Assembly: GCA_018127085.1 (NCBI GenBank)
Contig: CM030724.1
Location: 186,001-250,000 of the forward strand
DNA: 64,000 bases
DNA from: Pneumocystis sp. 'macacae'
Taxonomy: Eukaryota; Ascomycota; Pneumocystomycetes; Pneumocystales; Pneumocystaceae
Direction of reading: 5' to 3'
Shown: in pieces, positions 34,964 to 47,898 of the stretch
Layout: each line of letters starts with the position of its first letter
Numbering within the stretch: position 1 is the stretch's first letter
Notes under the pieces: generated by a model
The model's input: only the letters and a program-made list of their open reading frames with translations
What the model was told of the DNA's origin: nothing
Databases searched by the model: none
Made by a program: the position numbers and the translations under genes

Positions 34964-35502
34964 CATCACTTTTATGTCCTTTTAACTCTATATAAAGATA
35001 TTTAAAATATAAAAAACTATATTGATAACATTTATAGAACAATTATTATATTTCTGCATATCCTTTAACATTTCAACATTAATATTAATAATATATATGC
35101 TAACTGTTAATGCTAGCTTTCCTTCTAAAATAAAATTAGAAATCGAGATTTTACACCTTTTTATATACGTTTTTATCAACTTTTTTCAATCTTCTCATTG
35201 TACATTTATTTTTAAAAAACAAAAAAATGGCAAAGATAGAGGACATTCCATTCTGAAACACATATTTTAGATTATTGTTTACTAATATTCCAATCCAATT
35301 CATCATTTATCATGTTTTTACTACACTTCTACCTTCTTACATATTTTCATTCTCAATTCAACAAAATATAATGATCATTAGAAACGCGTTTATTTCATAT
35401 TATTATTGTCTTTCCAAAGTCTCTTTAAATTAACCTTTATTTACTCATTTTATCTATAATTTCATCGTTGTCAATTCAACGACCAAAAACAAGATTTCTA
35501 AA
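34964..35502 (+). promoter_or_regulatory. Intergenic region with ACGCGT upstream of clf1
   Basis: 539 bases between two genes on the + strand. ACGCGT sits at 35394-35399 within AAACGCGTTT, 104 bases before the clf1 ATG. This is the MBF core motif, although splicing factors are not typical MBF targets. The rest is T-rich and unremarkable. Confidence 0.35.
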
Positions 35503-38093
35503 ATGTCTGAAAGAGGACCTCCAAGAATCAAAAATAAAGCTCCAGCACCGATACAAATAACTGGCAAGTAGTCTGTGTTCTCTATTTATTAATAATTTAC
35601 CTTTTTCAGCGGAACAGTTGCTTCGGGAAGCATTTGAAAGACAAGAACCAGCACTTCAAGCACCAAAACAACGTTTAACAGATCTTGAAGAACTACACGA
35701 ATTTCAAGGAAGAAAACGAAAAGAATTTGAAGATGCAATACGACGGAATAGGCTTGCTGTTGGACAGTGGGTACGATATGCAAAATGGGAACTTGAACAA
35801 AAAGAATTTGCAAGGTTAAAAAATGGGCAAATTTTGTGATAATTTAAACTAAAGAAGAGTAGAGCACGGTCTATTTTTGAAAGGGCGTTAGATGTGGATG
35901 CAACAAATGTGCCTTTGTGGCTTCATTACTTAGAAAGTGAAATCAAACACCGAAATGTAGTTTTTTCATATTCTCTCATGTTAATAATTGACAAAATTAA
36001 TATAGATAAATCATGCACGCAATCTTTTTGATCGTGTTGTTACATTATTGCCAAGAGTTGATAAGTTTTGGTTTAAGTATGATACTTTATAATTTTCATA
36101 TACTTTATCATTTTTTGGTTGTATAAGCTAATAGTACATAGATATGTATATATGGAAGAAACACTTGGGAATGTCTCTGGAACTCGTCAGATTTTTGAGC
36201 GATGGATGTCATGGGAGCCGGGTAAATTTATGTTTTGAAATAAAAATATATCTAATTTGTACAAGATGAAGCTGCTTGGTATGCGTATATTCGTTTAGAA
36301 GAAAGATACAAAGAGATATCACGTGCACGGGCAATTTTTGAACGGTTTTTAGCATTATATCCAGAACCTAAAAATTGGATTAAATGGGCACATTTTGAAC
36401 AAGAATATGGAACACCTGGTTTTTTTTATCTTAAATATGTTATTTTAACAAATCTTAATATTCATATTAGATCAAGTTAGAGGGGTTTTTACGAATGCAA
36501 TTGACACATTAGGAGAAGAGTTTATGGATGAAAAAATTTTTATTGCATATGGAAAATTCGAAACAAAGTTAAAAGAATATGAGCGAGCCAGAATAATTTA
36601 TAAATATGCCTTAGATAGATTACCGAGAAGTAAAAGTGAGGCATTATACGATGCGTATAGTTCATTTGAAAAAGTAGGCATTTCATTTCTATCAATTTTA
36701 TTAACTCTAACTCTAATAGCAATTTGGCGATAAAGAAGGCATTGAAGAAACCATAATGGCTAAAAGAAGAGTTTTATATGAAGAACAAATAAAAGAAAAT
36801 CCAAAAGTATCTTATTAGTATACATTCATATTTTAAACTAAAAAAATTAGAATTATGATGCTTGGTTTGATTATATAAATCTCGAGGAATCTTTAAATGA
36901 TGTAGAAAGAATTCGAAATATTTATGAAAGAGCAATTGTTCATATTCCTCCATCCAACGAGAAAAAACATTGGAGAAGATATATATATATTTGGATATTT
37001 TACGCTCTTTATGAGGAACTAGAAACAAAGGTTTACACTATTTAAAAACTTTTAGAACCATATTAACATTATCAGGACTACGAACGCTGTAGACAAGTCT
37101 ATAAAGAATGCTTAAAACTAATTCCACATAAATCTTTCACTTTTGCTAAAATATGGGTGTTATATGCTAAATTTGAAATAAGACGCTTAAATTTACCCAT
37201 AGCCAGAAAATATCTAGGAATGGCTATTGGAATGTGTCCTAAAAATAAGCTTTTTAAAGAATATATTGAACTCGAACTTCAAGTAAATTATTGAATTATT
37301 TGTTTAATGTCACTAAAAATATTAGCTAAGGGAATTTGATCGTTGTAGAACACTTTATGAAAAATTTATAGAATATGATCCCTACAATTGCTATGCATGG
37401 ATAAAATATGCAGAATTAGAACACATGCTTGAAGATTATGCACGTGTACGAGCAATTTTTGAATTAGCTATTGAAGAACAACATAATCTAGATATGCCAG
37501 AACTTCTATGGAAAGCCTATATCGATTTTGAATTCGAAGAAGGAGAATACGATAGAACTAGATTGCTTTATGAAAGACTTTTAGAGAGAACTCAACATGT
37601 AAAAGTATGGATAAGTTTTGCACATTTTGAATTTTCTGTACCAGATGATTCAAATAATAGCCCAGAAGATTCAAAAGAAAGAGCAAGAAATATCTTTCAA
37701 AAAGCATATAAGAGTCTTAAAGAACAGAATTTAAAAGAAGAAGTAAGAAAATAATACTTATTATATTACCAATCTGACATTATTTAGCGAGTAATATTAC
37801 TAGAAGCCTGGAAACAGTTTGAAATTTCTAATGGTGATGAAAAATCTCTTAAAGTAGTCGAAGATCAAATGCCACAAGTGGCTAAAAGTAGACGCAAACT
37901 AGATGATGGATCATATGAAGAGGTAGAAGTATCTTTATTATTATCACATTTTTTTAATACTTGATAGTATTACGATTATATCTTTCCTACTGAAGACAAA
38001 AAAAATTTCAAATTATTAGCAATGGCTCAAAAATGGGCAGCAGAAAACAAGAAAAAACAAGAAACAGCAACAAAAAAATCGGCAGAAAATTAA
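35503..38093 (+). CDS. CLF1: Pre-mRNA splicing factor Clf1/Syf3 (Crooked neck; Cwf4), HAT repeats
   Basis: Core component of the Prp19-associated complex in the spliceosome. It starts [20 protein letters not shown] at 35503; the next exon begins [20 protein letters not shown]. The body is made of half-TPR (HAT) repeats with the Trp/Tyr pattern, for example [55 protein letters not shown] and [20 protein letters not shown]. It ends [17 protein letters not shown]. At least a dozen introns of about 40-50 nt. The first one starts with GC rather than GT (G|GCAAGT, 35564-35609); only this splice restores the conserved [10 protein letters not shown]. The region between 36470 and 37100 has several small exons whose exact edges I did not fix. 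Confidence 0.92.
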
Positions 38094-38253
38094 ATACCCA
38101 TATAAATTATTTCTCTAAAACTATCATTACATATTCTTTTCAGATAAGATATTAAAAGGACTTGGATTCAAATAACTTGTTAAATCCAGTACATCTCTAT
38201 ACAACACAAAGATGAACTTTCTCACTTCTTTTATAAAAAATAACATTAAAAAA

Positions 38254-40285
38254 CTATTCTGTATGTCTAGTTCGTCTTTTAGATGAAGTTATTTCTGATT
38301 CCGAAGGATCATAATCATCAGATAAACCACCAGCTTTTGAATCATTGGTAGCTTTTGAATCATCATTTTCTGTTTCCGACTCAAGAGTATTAGATTCTGC
38401 AGATGAATCAAGTTTTGACTAAAACCAAATTAAATTGGAAAAAAAAAGCAATTAAAGTTACATAAGTGAAAACCAAATTGATAATTCCATAAAAGATAGC
38501 TATAAGAGTAAAGAATATAGTTACTACAGTGGATGCAGTTCCGGGCATTTTCTTAAAAGCAGAAACAGGATCTTTTACTAGTAAATCAACAAATATAAAA
38601 AATTTCTTTGCTAAAACATCCATATACGAAGCATCTGGAGTAGGTAACGGCGATTGTGTCTCTGTAGCATCCTTTTCTCCTTGAGATGTTTCACTTTTAT
38701 ATTTTAATTCAAAAGTAGCCTTAGCAAACTTCTCTGCCTCTGCTACAGAATGTCCAATATATATATTGTCAAACAAAATATTGCTCTGCATTGTCCATAA
38801 TTCAAAGCCAATTCCAATAAGAGACTCGAAATCGGATGGTGATTTATCTTCAAAATAATCTGGATTAGGAATTTTACGCGGTGCCCTTCATAATTGATTA
38901 AAAAAGCATCTTATTACCAAAAAAACAAACCATTCCCCAATATATTTCGGATTATCAATAAGAGGTGGAGCCCATACTGTAATAAAATAAATAACATACG
39001 AAAAATAATATATTAAAAAACATACGTCCTTTATATTTAGGATTTGCCTTCATTGGTTTAAAAGGTCCGCATCCTGCTGCCTTTGCACATGCAGGGTTGG
39101 ATACTAATGGTGCCTAACAATGAAAATGGGAGCACTTTTTGTAAAAACTTACCACGAAATCACCATCTTCCTCATCATTCCATTCATCAGGCTTAGAAAC
39201 ATCTAAAAACATGAAAAAAAATTAGAAAAAGAAAATACACAAACTCGGATCAGGAATCATCAAAGGCTCTTCCTCAAGCCAATCCGTTGGTTTTACGGCA
39301 TTTACATCAGGAATCTCAGAGGGTTCATTTTCATCCCAATCATCTGGTTTTTTTGCATTTACATCAATAATTTTGGCCTCGTCAACCCAGTCAGCAGGCT
39401 TTTTATCATTTGGATCAGCAATAAATTTCTCCGGATTTACAGATGGCTCAAAATCTTTCAATAAATTCCCAATTTTAAGTGGCTTATTATTGATGCGAAC
39501 TTCAAAGCTCTGGTCCGGCCTAACTATCAGTGTATACAGCGTTGTATACTTCGTCTCCTCAATCGTGGGTGGCGATTTAAGGTGTTTCTCCTCATATTCA
39601 CCTGTCTTTGGATTTTTATGCCGAAAAATAAAATGCACCTTGTTTGTTGATCCACACTTATCAGGACCAAACATCTAAATCAAAATTATTCCAAATTCAT
39701 ATATTTTAATACAATAAATTACAATTGTATATGGCGTTTGATTACTAAAATCCTTGAAACGAATATCTTCTTGAGACTCCGTAATCAACTTTAAATATGC
39801 CCCACCGCACTCCAAATCATTCTGAAGTTTAACTTCATATTGAATTACCAAGACTTTACCCTTATTATTCAGTGGTTCTGGGAATTTTGCCGAAATAGCA
39901 TGATGCGCTGCATTCTTCTTAACCACGAGGCCCATATCCCCATTAATTCCCTTATACACTGTTGGCTCTTCAACCTTCCACTCCCCATCATAAAACACAG
40001 TAGTATTCCCGTCAACATGTCTCAATGCTGACGAGATTGTCCATCGAGTATGCCAATCTGATGTAAATTGCTCAACAAACTTTGCATTGCGTACATCCGT
40101 TGACTCCATATATCAATACAAACTACTAATACTCTTTTTACATGTATATATACCTTAAAATCAGGCAATTTCACTGGCTCTTTAACTTTATTCTCTAGAA
40201 GCGCATATACTCCAATATTTTGAGAAAACCCTATTGCACTAGCAACGCCCAGAAACAGACATCTCTTTAGAAACATATTCGCCAT
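38254..40285 (-). CDS. Calnexin, ER lectin chaperone
   Basis: Type I ER membrane protein that holds monoglucosylated glycoproteins for folding. The first in-frame ATG is at 40285 ([20 protein letters not shown], a signal peptide). The lectin domain includes [61 protein letters not shown] and [14 protein letters not shown]. The P-domain has the tandem PDDW repeats ([34 protein letters not shown], [15 protein letters not shown]) followed by acidic-Gly repeats. A membrane helix lies in [20 protein letters not shown] near 38500. The cytosolic tail is acidic and ends KRRTRHTE at 38254. About eight short introns. Disulfide cysteines ([10 protein letters not shown] and CGSTNK) are present. Confidence 0.93.
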
Positions 40286-40620
40286 AAACCAATATCTTTT
40301 CACTTAATTTAATCCGCTTTTGCACAATCAATGTGTTTCTACTTTATCTTACTCGATATACTTCGTTTTTGTCAATTAATGAGTATAAATAGACACAATC
40401 TTACCAATTTAAACAGAAAACTACGTATTTATTAAGAAAATCTTTTCTTACCGAGAGAAAAATGCTTATAAAACTTGAAAAAAAAGATTGAAATATTTTT
40501 CTTGAAACGTTTGAAAATTAAAAAAACCAGAAAGAGTGTGTCCGTAAGAATATATATGTGTATATATAAGTTTTATGAGAAAATTAACTGAAATAAAAAA
40601 GAATGACAAAAGTTATAGTT
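40286..40620. other. Intergenic, AT-rich
   Basis: 335 bases between the calnexin start and the 3' end of the methylesterase gene, both on the - strand. It should contain the calnexin promoter. No unfolded-protein-response element could be assigned with confidence. Confidence 0.35.
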
Positions 40621-41855
40621 TTATGATTTTTTAACAGGCAAACATATTCGATTGCGACGCCAAAAAGAGATAAGCTGCAGAATTAGAAAAAAAATAAAGA
40701 TAGAGAAGCATACAGTTTTTGCTGTTGCTTTAGGATTATCTTCATGGAGAAAATGACCGGTATCATGGATAGTGACTAATTGAAACTTTCCCTGCATCTG
40801 AGCAATCATCAATGTTTTATCGAGTCTATCAGTACTTGAAAGAACAAGTAATTTTGGAGTAGGAATAGCCAAAAAATATCCTGAAAGACCAGAAAACCAA
40901 TCTAATATCTGTAAACAATGTGGAAGAGAAACTTGAATTTTTACTAAGCCAAAATGGCTGTGTTTCACACAGATCAACACGCCAAACCCATTTACCATGT
41001 GTTGAGTTTTGAAAAGACAATTTCTTAAGCAGCATTGGGACAGAAATACGAAGAGATTGTTCATTTTTGACAATTTTATTTTTTAAACTGCAAAATGTTA
41101 AGCAGTACGTAACAATTAGATATTATATACTGCCAATCAATGCATTGTTCTACAGTGTCAAATGCTTTAGGTCGCCTTGAAAAATAGTATATCATTTTTG
41201 AAAAAGAACTTATAACAGAACCTATAAAGTTTATTAAAAATATTACTAATAGAATATCTATACCTTCAACTATATCAAGAACAACACAGCCAATAATGCC
41301 TGGTACCAGCTGTTCTTTCGCCACATAAGTAAGTACAGCACCACCCAAACTATTTCAAATATAAGAATAGCTTAAATACAAAACATAGAAAAATTAGAAC
41401 CTATGCCCGACAAGAACAACCTCCATAGTTTCTTTGCATCCAAGATACTCACTTACAAGTTCTAACATCCGGACGAAATCCTTGCACAATTCATCCAGAC
41501 GAAGATCTATCTTTCCGTCTTTCAATACATCGTCCGAATCACCATGCCCACGAATATCATATGCCAAAATACCACATTCACCATCTGCCAATAATGTTAT
41601 TTCCTTAGCAAGACATGCAAAACTCAAGCCACACGACCCTGCTCCATGATGCATCACGAAAAACGTCTGTAAACGCTCTTTCTGAGAATTATGCACTTTC
41701 GGACGCGTTATATACACGCGAAATGATGAAAGCTTCAATGATTCTTCAAAATATTCCGACCACAAAGACTTTAGATTATTAGAAAATGCTTTATTGATAG
41801 ATATATTCTTTCGTCCTGAGAAGGAAACACATGGATCTCCAGGAGAACTACTCAT
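40621..41855 (-). CDS. Protein phosphatase 2A methylesterase (PPE1/PME-1)
   Basis: Alpha/beta hydrolase that removes the C-terminal methyl ester from PP2A. The first ATG codon gives [17 protein letters not shown]. The oxyanion region is [17 protein letters not shown], followed by [11 protein letters not shown]. The nucleophile motif VVLVGHSLGGAVL is split by an intron within the Ser codon (41344-41395 region), then [22 protein letters not shown] and the late catalytic His in [12 protein letters not shown]. The last exon ends [14 protein letters not shown] at 40621. Six or so introns of about 45 nt. The catalytic Ser, Asp and His positions are all present. The N-terminus before the hydrolase fold is poorly conserved in the family, so the exact start is uncertain. 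Confidence 0.88.
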
Positions 41856-42357
41856 TAGAATAACTAATATGCAAAATGCCGAAAAATGTACTCCTTTGTA
41901 TCCCAATAATATTAAAAATATAATCTTTTTGTTTTTGAAATCTATTAACTTAAAATTAAGATATAAACCTTACTAAAACCCTATTTATACAGAAAAATAT
42001 AATAAAAACACTTTTAAAATGTTAATACTAAGCCCTAATAGACTATCTTGTACAATCTACTTGTCTTTTATTTATAACATCATTAGGACAGCGTTTGAAC
42101 GATCACCGATTTTAAGTGACCGCTCACCAAACGACAAAAAACCCTATAAGGGTCACAATTGGAAGTTTAAAGAAGCCAATTAGACGGAAAAGGTGCACTA
42201 AACAGTTGCATCTTCAACCGCTTAGCAAGAAAATGAGTTTAAATAAGCCAATTGGCGCTTCTACCACATTTTTTCATGAAAAACAACCATTTTTCAGCAA
42301 ATTAAATCAAAGAAAATAAATGCTGTTTAAATAGGCCATTTTATCTATTTAATACGT
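41856..42357. other. Intergenic with a possible small + strand gene
   Basis: About 500 bases. On the + strand 42116-42319 is open without an ATG at its start and would encode a small, Lys/Arg-rich peptide (MSLNKPIGASTTFFHEKQPF near the end, with an in-frame ATG at about 42233). An overlapping frame can also be spliced. AACCCTA-like words occur at about 41974, 42030 and 42140. I cannot decide between a small basic protein and non-coding DNA, so no gene is called. Confidence 0.3.
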
Positions 42358-42746
42358 CTACATATCCTTCTTAAGCTCTTCTAAAGCTTTTGATGCTAGA
42401 TTTTTTCCAATCTCTCTGTCTCTATCGCTTTTATCCTCTATCAAGGCAAGCACAATATAACCTATTAAAACAGTATTTGCCATCAGTACTGCAATAATTG
42501 CAGCATATGTTGTCTTATCATCTAGAAAAGTCATTAGAAAGAAAACTCAAAGCGTTTAATTTTACAGTCAAAAACATATTTCAAAGATAAATAATAAGAT
42601 GAAATAGGAACGATAACCATCGCTGTTGAAAACAAAAAAAATTTAACCAAAGCATTTCTAGACAATATTAACATTGAAAACACTGCTTGAATAACATACG
42701 ATCTCTTCGTTGTTTTATCTAACTGTTCTATACCTTTTGACGTCAT
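42358..42746 (-). CDS. VMA21: V-ATPase assembly factor Vma21
   Basis: Small ER membrane protein that chaperones assembly of the V-ATPase membrane sector. The start at 42746 gives MTSKGIEQLDKTTKRSYVIQ. Two predicted membrane helices: ALVKFFLFSTAMVIVPISSY in exon 1 and, after a 45-nt intron (T|AT joining to Tyr), TTYAAIIAVLMANTVLIGYI. Together they match the family pattern of a Leu/Phe-rich helix ending PISSYF, then a second helix with a conserved Asn and a YI/V end. The tail is charged and ends ALEELKKDM, close to a dilysine-type ER-retrieval signal though not canonical. About 115 residues, usual for the family. Confidence 0.82.
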
Positions 42747-42891
42747 TTTGTCCGTAGCTCGTTATATTGTGTGTCTTAGACATCGACAACGAATCCAAAA
42801 GATGCGAACGACAAAATTGAAAGATTATTTATAAATTAGAGAGGAATGAGGATGTTTAAAAGGATTTGTATATGTTTGAAAAAATAAGGAC

Positions 42892-45800
42892 ATGCTAAAA
42901 CGTTATTGGTTAAATGAAAATTCATTGGAAAGTGACAAGTATAACAATATGAATACGAGTTTCCAAAACAAGAAAAGATGTATTGATTTGACAGGAGAAT
43001 CTCCGGATGGGTTAAAAACTGCAATATCATCGGTTGTACAGGTTCCCTGTTCATCACCAATAACATTTTCACCGTTTTTGTCAAAGAATACAGAGATCAA
43101 AAAAGATATACATAGTTTAATATCGTCGGAAGAAGAGGAAAAAGAAGATTTAATAAGGAAAACAAACCTTATACCTAAAACTGTGAAGATAAATGCATCT
43201 GTATATGATGAAAAAGGAGATGATTCTAGGTTTAAAAAAACATTTCAATCTATTCAAAATCAAGATGAAGATACTGTAACTGTTATTGAAGAATCTCCTA
43301 TCGGCAAGTTCAGAAAATGCATGTCTAAATTCCACTATGAAGCACATAAAGACGCGTATTTTATATCAAATCAACAGTTCCAGCCATCAGATACGTCTAG
43401 TTTGCTTACAAACTCGATATTTAATATAAATATGGAAAAAAAAAACGGACTTTTTGCAAACAATACAGAAAAGAATCTAAAAAAAAATGCATCCTTTGAA
43501 GAAAAAATGGATTTTTTGAAAAAAATTTATCCGCATTTACCATATTATATTCTTGAAAACATGATAAACTCAACAAAATTTGAAAATATAGATGAAATTG
43601 TAAATTTTGAAAACGTAGATATTATGAATTTAGAAACATCTGTGGTTAATACACATGAAAAAACACCATCAAAAAGAACTTTACAGTATCCTCGTTATAC
43701 TATTAGAGAAAAACATATCAATTCTACACAAAATCAGAAATATACTGCACCAGTTAATCCTGAAAATAAAGTTTTTCAAAAAAAAAAACTTATCAAAGGC
43801 ATATCTCGTATAAAAAATAAAGAAAAAGAAGACTTTTCTCTGTCAGACGATTCTTCGGTATCCGATGATAAAGTAAATTGCAATAATGAATTGGAAAAAG
43901 AAGTTTTAAAATTTTTAAATGAACAACAAGCAGAAAAGATAGCAGATTTAGCGAATTGTACATTGGAAACAGCAAAAGAAATTATAGAATCTAGGCCATT
44001 TCAGAATATTGATTCAGTAAAAGCAATCCGAAACAAAGAACATAGAAAAGATATAAAAGACAAACGAAAAGAAAAAAAAACCATAGGCTCAAAAATTTTG
44101 GAAACATGTCTAGAGGTAGCATAGATTAAACATTTATTAATAAATATTTATATCTCTAGATGATGGAAGGCTATAAAGCAATAGATTCTCTTATTTCTAA
44201 ATGCAATGAACTAGGGAAATCTATTTCTAAATCATTGTCAGGCTGGGGACTGGAAATTATTTCAGAAAATGGGGAACTTAGCATTGGCTGCGATGATATA
44301 GATAAGATCTATACAATAAATGATCGTATGTTTCAATTAACTTCTCATTTTTTAACTATTGTTTAGAAGAATATATAAACCAGCAACCGAATCTTGTTCC
44401 AGATACAATCAAATTAAAACGTTATCAACTCTTTGGTGTAAATTGGTTAAATCTTTTGTATAAAAAAAAATTGTCTGGGATATTAGCTGATGAAATGGGT
44501 ACTTTCTTTTGCTATTTAAAAATATATTAATATATCTTGTACAGGACTTGGAAAAACATGTCAAATAATAGCATTTTTCGCACATTTGTTAGAATTAGGG
44601 AAAGTTGGACCTCATCTTATTGTTGTTCCTGCATCTACACTAGGTATTGCTTTTTCTATGTTTTCTAGTAAAAATAATTATCTATTAGAAAATTGGCTCC
44701 GTGAATTAGCAAAATTCTGTCCTGCTCTTAAAGTTGAACCTTATTACGGTAATGTTATATATAAAAATTCTTTTCAACCATAACTGATCAAAATAGGCAC
44801 TCAAAATGAACGGTTAGATATAAGATATCATTTAGAGGAGAACCCTAACTATAATGTAATAATTACTACGTATAACCTAGATATAATGTTATGTTATTAT
44901 TATTAATAGAAAAATAGATATCAATTAGCCACAGGAAGTAAAGAAGATAGAATGTTTCTTAGACGTCAAAAGTTTGATGTAAGTTTTAAAATACTTCTTG
45001 CTTATTAAGTATTTTAGGTTTGTGTCTATGATGAAGGTCATTTTCTTAAAAATAGTTTATCGGAACGATACAAACATTTAATGAATATTAATGCTAATTT
45101 TCGTCTTCTTCTTACAGGAACGGTAATTATTATTTCATATTCATATTTATTAATAAATTAATTTATATAGCCTTTACAAAATAATTTAAAAGAATTAATT
45201 GTAAGAAATCTGATACTTAAAAATAATACTAACATTACTCCTAGTCTCTTTTATTTTTTATTTTACCTAAATTATTTTCAGAAAATATTGAAAAATTAAC
45301 TACTGTTTTTAAAACAAAAACAGTTAATAATAATAATATGGAATCAACTTTGCTTTCACAACAACGCATTATGTGCGCTAAATCAATGATGACACCTTTT
45401 GTTTTAAGAAGAAAAAAGATACATGTAATTACATTTCTAAATTTTATCGGTTCTTATTCTTAAAATTGACATAGGTATTAAATGATCTTCCAAAAAAAAT
45501 TCAACGTGTTGAATTTTGTGAAATGAACCAAGAACAACAAAATATTTATAATGAGTGCATATCTAATCAAAAAAAATCAATAGAAGCAAAAAGTGAAGAA
45601 ATTGAATCTAAGATGGATAAACGACCATTTAATGTTATTATGCAGCTTAGAAAAGCAGCAAATCATCCTTTACTATTTCGTCGAATTTATAATAACGATG
45701 TACTCAAAAAAATTGCAAAAAATATAATAAAGGAACCAGAATACCATAATTCTAATCAAAATTATATTTATGAAGATATGGAAGTAATGACTGATTTTGA

Positions 45801-46454
45801 ATTACATCAATTATGTAAAAAATTTCCATCTATACATTCATTTGCTTTAAAAGGAACACCATGGATGAACTGTGGAAAAGTAGAAAAACTCAAGAATTTA
45901 CTCATAGAAAAGAAAGAAAAAGGAGATAAAGTTTTATTATTTTCTCAGTTTGTAGAAACATTGAATATTTTAGAAGAAGTATTAGAAACACTAAATATAG
46001 CATTTACTCGTTTAGATGGAAGAACATCAGTAGATACACGTCAAGACATCATTGATCAATTTACTGATGAAACAGATATCACTGTTTTTCTTCTTTCTAC
46101 AAAAGCAGGTAATAAAGTCATTTTATGTTAATTTGTTTTATATTTTCAGGCGGTTTTGGCATAAATCTTTCTTGCGCTAATGTCGTTATACTTTATGATG
46201 GGTCTTTCAATCCTCATGATGACAGACAAGCTGAAGATAGGGCACATCGTGTTGGCCAAACACGAGAAGTTGAAGTAATTCGTTTAGTCACAAAAAATAC
46301 TATTGAAGAATATATACAATCATTAGCAAACACAAAGCTCACACTAGATTCGAGAGTGAGTGGTTTAGATGACGAAAAAATAGAATCAAAAGCAGAAATG
46401 TTTGTTGAACATTTACTTGAAAATCCTTCGCATCAACCGAACCTCTATACATAA
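42892..46454 (+). CDS. SNF2-family chromatin remodeller Fun30/Fft (SMARCAD1)
   Basis: ATP-dependent nucleosome remodeller of heterochromatin and DNA-end resection. The N-terminal exon (42892-44109) is low-complexity with a CUE-like helix near residue 200 ([17 protein letters not shown]) and a helical motif [20 protein letters not shown]. The helicase exons give [39 protein letters not shown] (motif I, split by an intron), [30 protein letters not shown] (DEGH, motif II), [15 protein letters not shown] (III), [50 protein letters not shown] and [15 protein letters not shown] (VI). DEGH instead of DEAH is the Fun30/SMARCAD1 form. It ends at 46454. About nine introns; one (44639-44683) is stop-free and a multiple of three. 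Confidence 0.92.
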
Positions 46455-46579
46455 TAATTCGTATTTTGGCAGATGTAAATAAAAATTAGAATTTTTTTTG
46501 ATTCTTTATGTATAAAATATCTACAAAAATTTCATCTATAGCTTATCGTTTTATGAAACTTAAAATTACATCGTACAAC

Positions 46580-46595
46580 ACTAAACGCGTTATAT
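46580..46595. promoter_or_regulatory. ACGCGT site upstream of the Scm3-like gene
   Basis: AAACGCGTTA contains ACGCGT at 46585-46590, 87 bases before the Scm3-like ATG. ACGCGT is the MluI cell-cycle box bound by MBF in yeasts for G1/S genes, a plausible timing for a centromere-histone chaperone. Function inferred. Confidence 0.4.
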
Positions 46596-46676
46596 CGACC
46601 TTTAAAAAATAGAAATTCTAGAATACTGACTTTAATGTCCATTTGAAGGTTATAAAATAAAAAGAATAACGTAAAT

Positions 46677-47732
46677 ATGAATGTATATGATGCATATGAT
46701 CTTGAGTATATTGATTTGAAGCGGCTGGAATCGCGCACACGTTATGAATCAACATTAGAAGAGATATTTGAACGTTATGGAAAAGATATGACAGAAGAAT
46801 CAGATGAAATAGATTTAAGAACAGGAGAGATTATCGTTGATCGAGGTCATCTTAACAACCTTGGAGTCTCATGGTTTGTTGAAGAAGAAACACTTAATTT
46901 TAACGATGAAAATCACGAAAATGATTTTTTCGAAAATATTTTATCATTGATATCTATAAACCGAAGAAATACTATATTAGAGAACAAAGATATTGTAAAA
47001 AAAAAGTTTCCAAAAAAATTCCCTTCAAAAGAACAAATTTTTCGACAATTTGGCAGTCTTGGACCATCTATTATCAAATTAATTGAAAGTCAAAAAAGAA
47101 AACGAAAACATTTTAAAAAAAAAAAAAAATCTTTAAAGCACACAAAAAAAAATAACAATGAATTATATAATTCAGGGATCCAGAAAGTGAGCTCACTTAC
47201 ACATCTTAATTCACAAGCAACATCTTTTAAATTTCAACAAATGCCTACTAACATGTTGGAAAGTACACATCAGAAGGTAGCGAATGGTTTTAGTAACTTT
47301 TTTATTAAAAACGACCAAAATACATTATTTGATCCAATACATAATGTTAGACGTTTTGATATAATTATTGACTGTCCTAAATCAAACCACCCATTTATTC
47401 AGTATCCAAAAGCTAACCATTCTACACCAGAAAATGCACTAATTACAAAGAATATGTCTATTCATTCATCACCTACTCATTTCTTTGATCAATATTATAA
47501 TTTTACACCAAATTCACAAATGAAATCAACATGGACGTTCAATAATCAACCATATAGCGACTATGTATGCTCATTTTATCCATCACCTTCCGAATCTACT
47601 TGTCAATCAGAAACAGAACACTCATCCACAAGCACATCTACTGAACAATATGCCGACTCTAATACTGAAAACATGCATCAAAAAAAACTTCATTGCAATA
47701 AATTATTTTGTTTTACTTGCTCATGCTTATGA
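46677..47732 (+). CDS. Scm3-like centromere histone (CENP-A) chaperone
   Basis: Single exon, 351 residues. The N-terminal 70 residues carry the signature I associate with fungal Scm3/HJURP: RYESTLEEIFERYGKDMTEE, then SDEIDLRTGEIIVDRGHLNN. In Scm3 the region preceding and including this block binds the CENP-A/H4 dimer and directs it to centromeres. The rest is Lys-, Ser- and Asn-rich with a strongly basic run near residue 140-150 (KRKRKHFKKKKKSLKH), compatible with nuclear import or DNA contact, and a Cys-containing end (CNKLFCFTCSCL) that might bind metal. Upstream lies an ACGCGT box. The assignment rests on the short N-terminal motif only. Confidence 0.65.
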   Translation: MNVYDAYDLEYIDLKRLESRTRYESTLEEIFERYGKDMTEESDEIDLRTGEIIVDRGHLNNLGVSWFVEEETLNFNDENHENDFFENILSLISINRRNTILENKDIVKKKFPKKFPSKEQIFRQFGSLGPSIIKLIESQKRKRKHFKKKKKSLKHTKKNNNELYNSGIQKVSSLTHLNSQATSFKFQQMPTNMLESTHQKVANGFSNFFIKNDQNTLFDPIHNVRRFDIIIDCPKSNHPFIQYPKANHSTPENALITKNMSIHSSPTHFFDQYYNFTPNSQMKSTWTFNNQPYSDYVCSFYPSPSESTCQSETEHSSTSTSTEQYADSNTENMHQKKLHCNKLFCFTCSCL

Positions 47733-47898
47733 TTTTTTTTGTATAATTTTTATTAACAAAATATGCGAATTTTATGATGAATATTTCTTTGTCGTAGACA
47801 AACAACGATTGCGCGCAAGTTGTATATTTTTAGAATTTATTAAAAAAGGAATGGAAAAAGGTTTAAATAGACGGATGTTTTGAAAACAGTTTGTTCTC

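Noticed and set aside
42116..42319. Small basic protein with a PIP-like ASTTFF motif
   Set aside because: No ATG at the start of the open frame, no complete PIP consensus, and an overlapping spliced reading is equally possible; left as a note in the intergenic entry.
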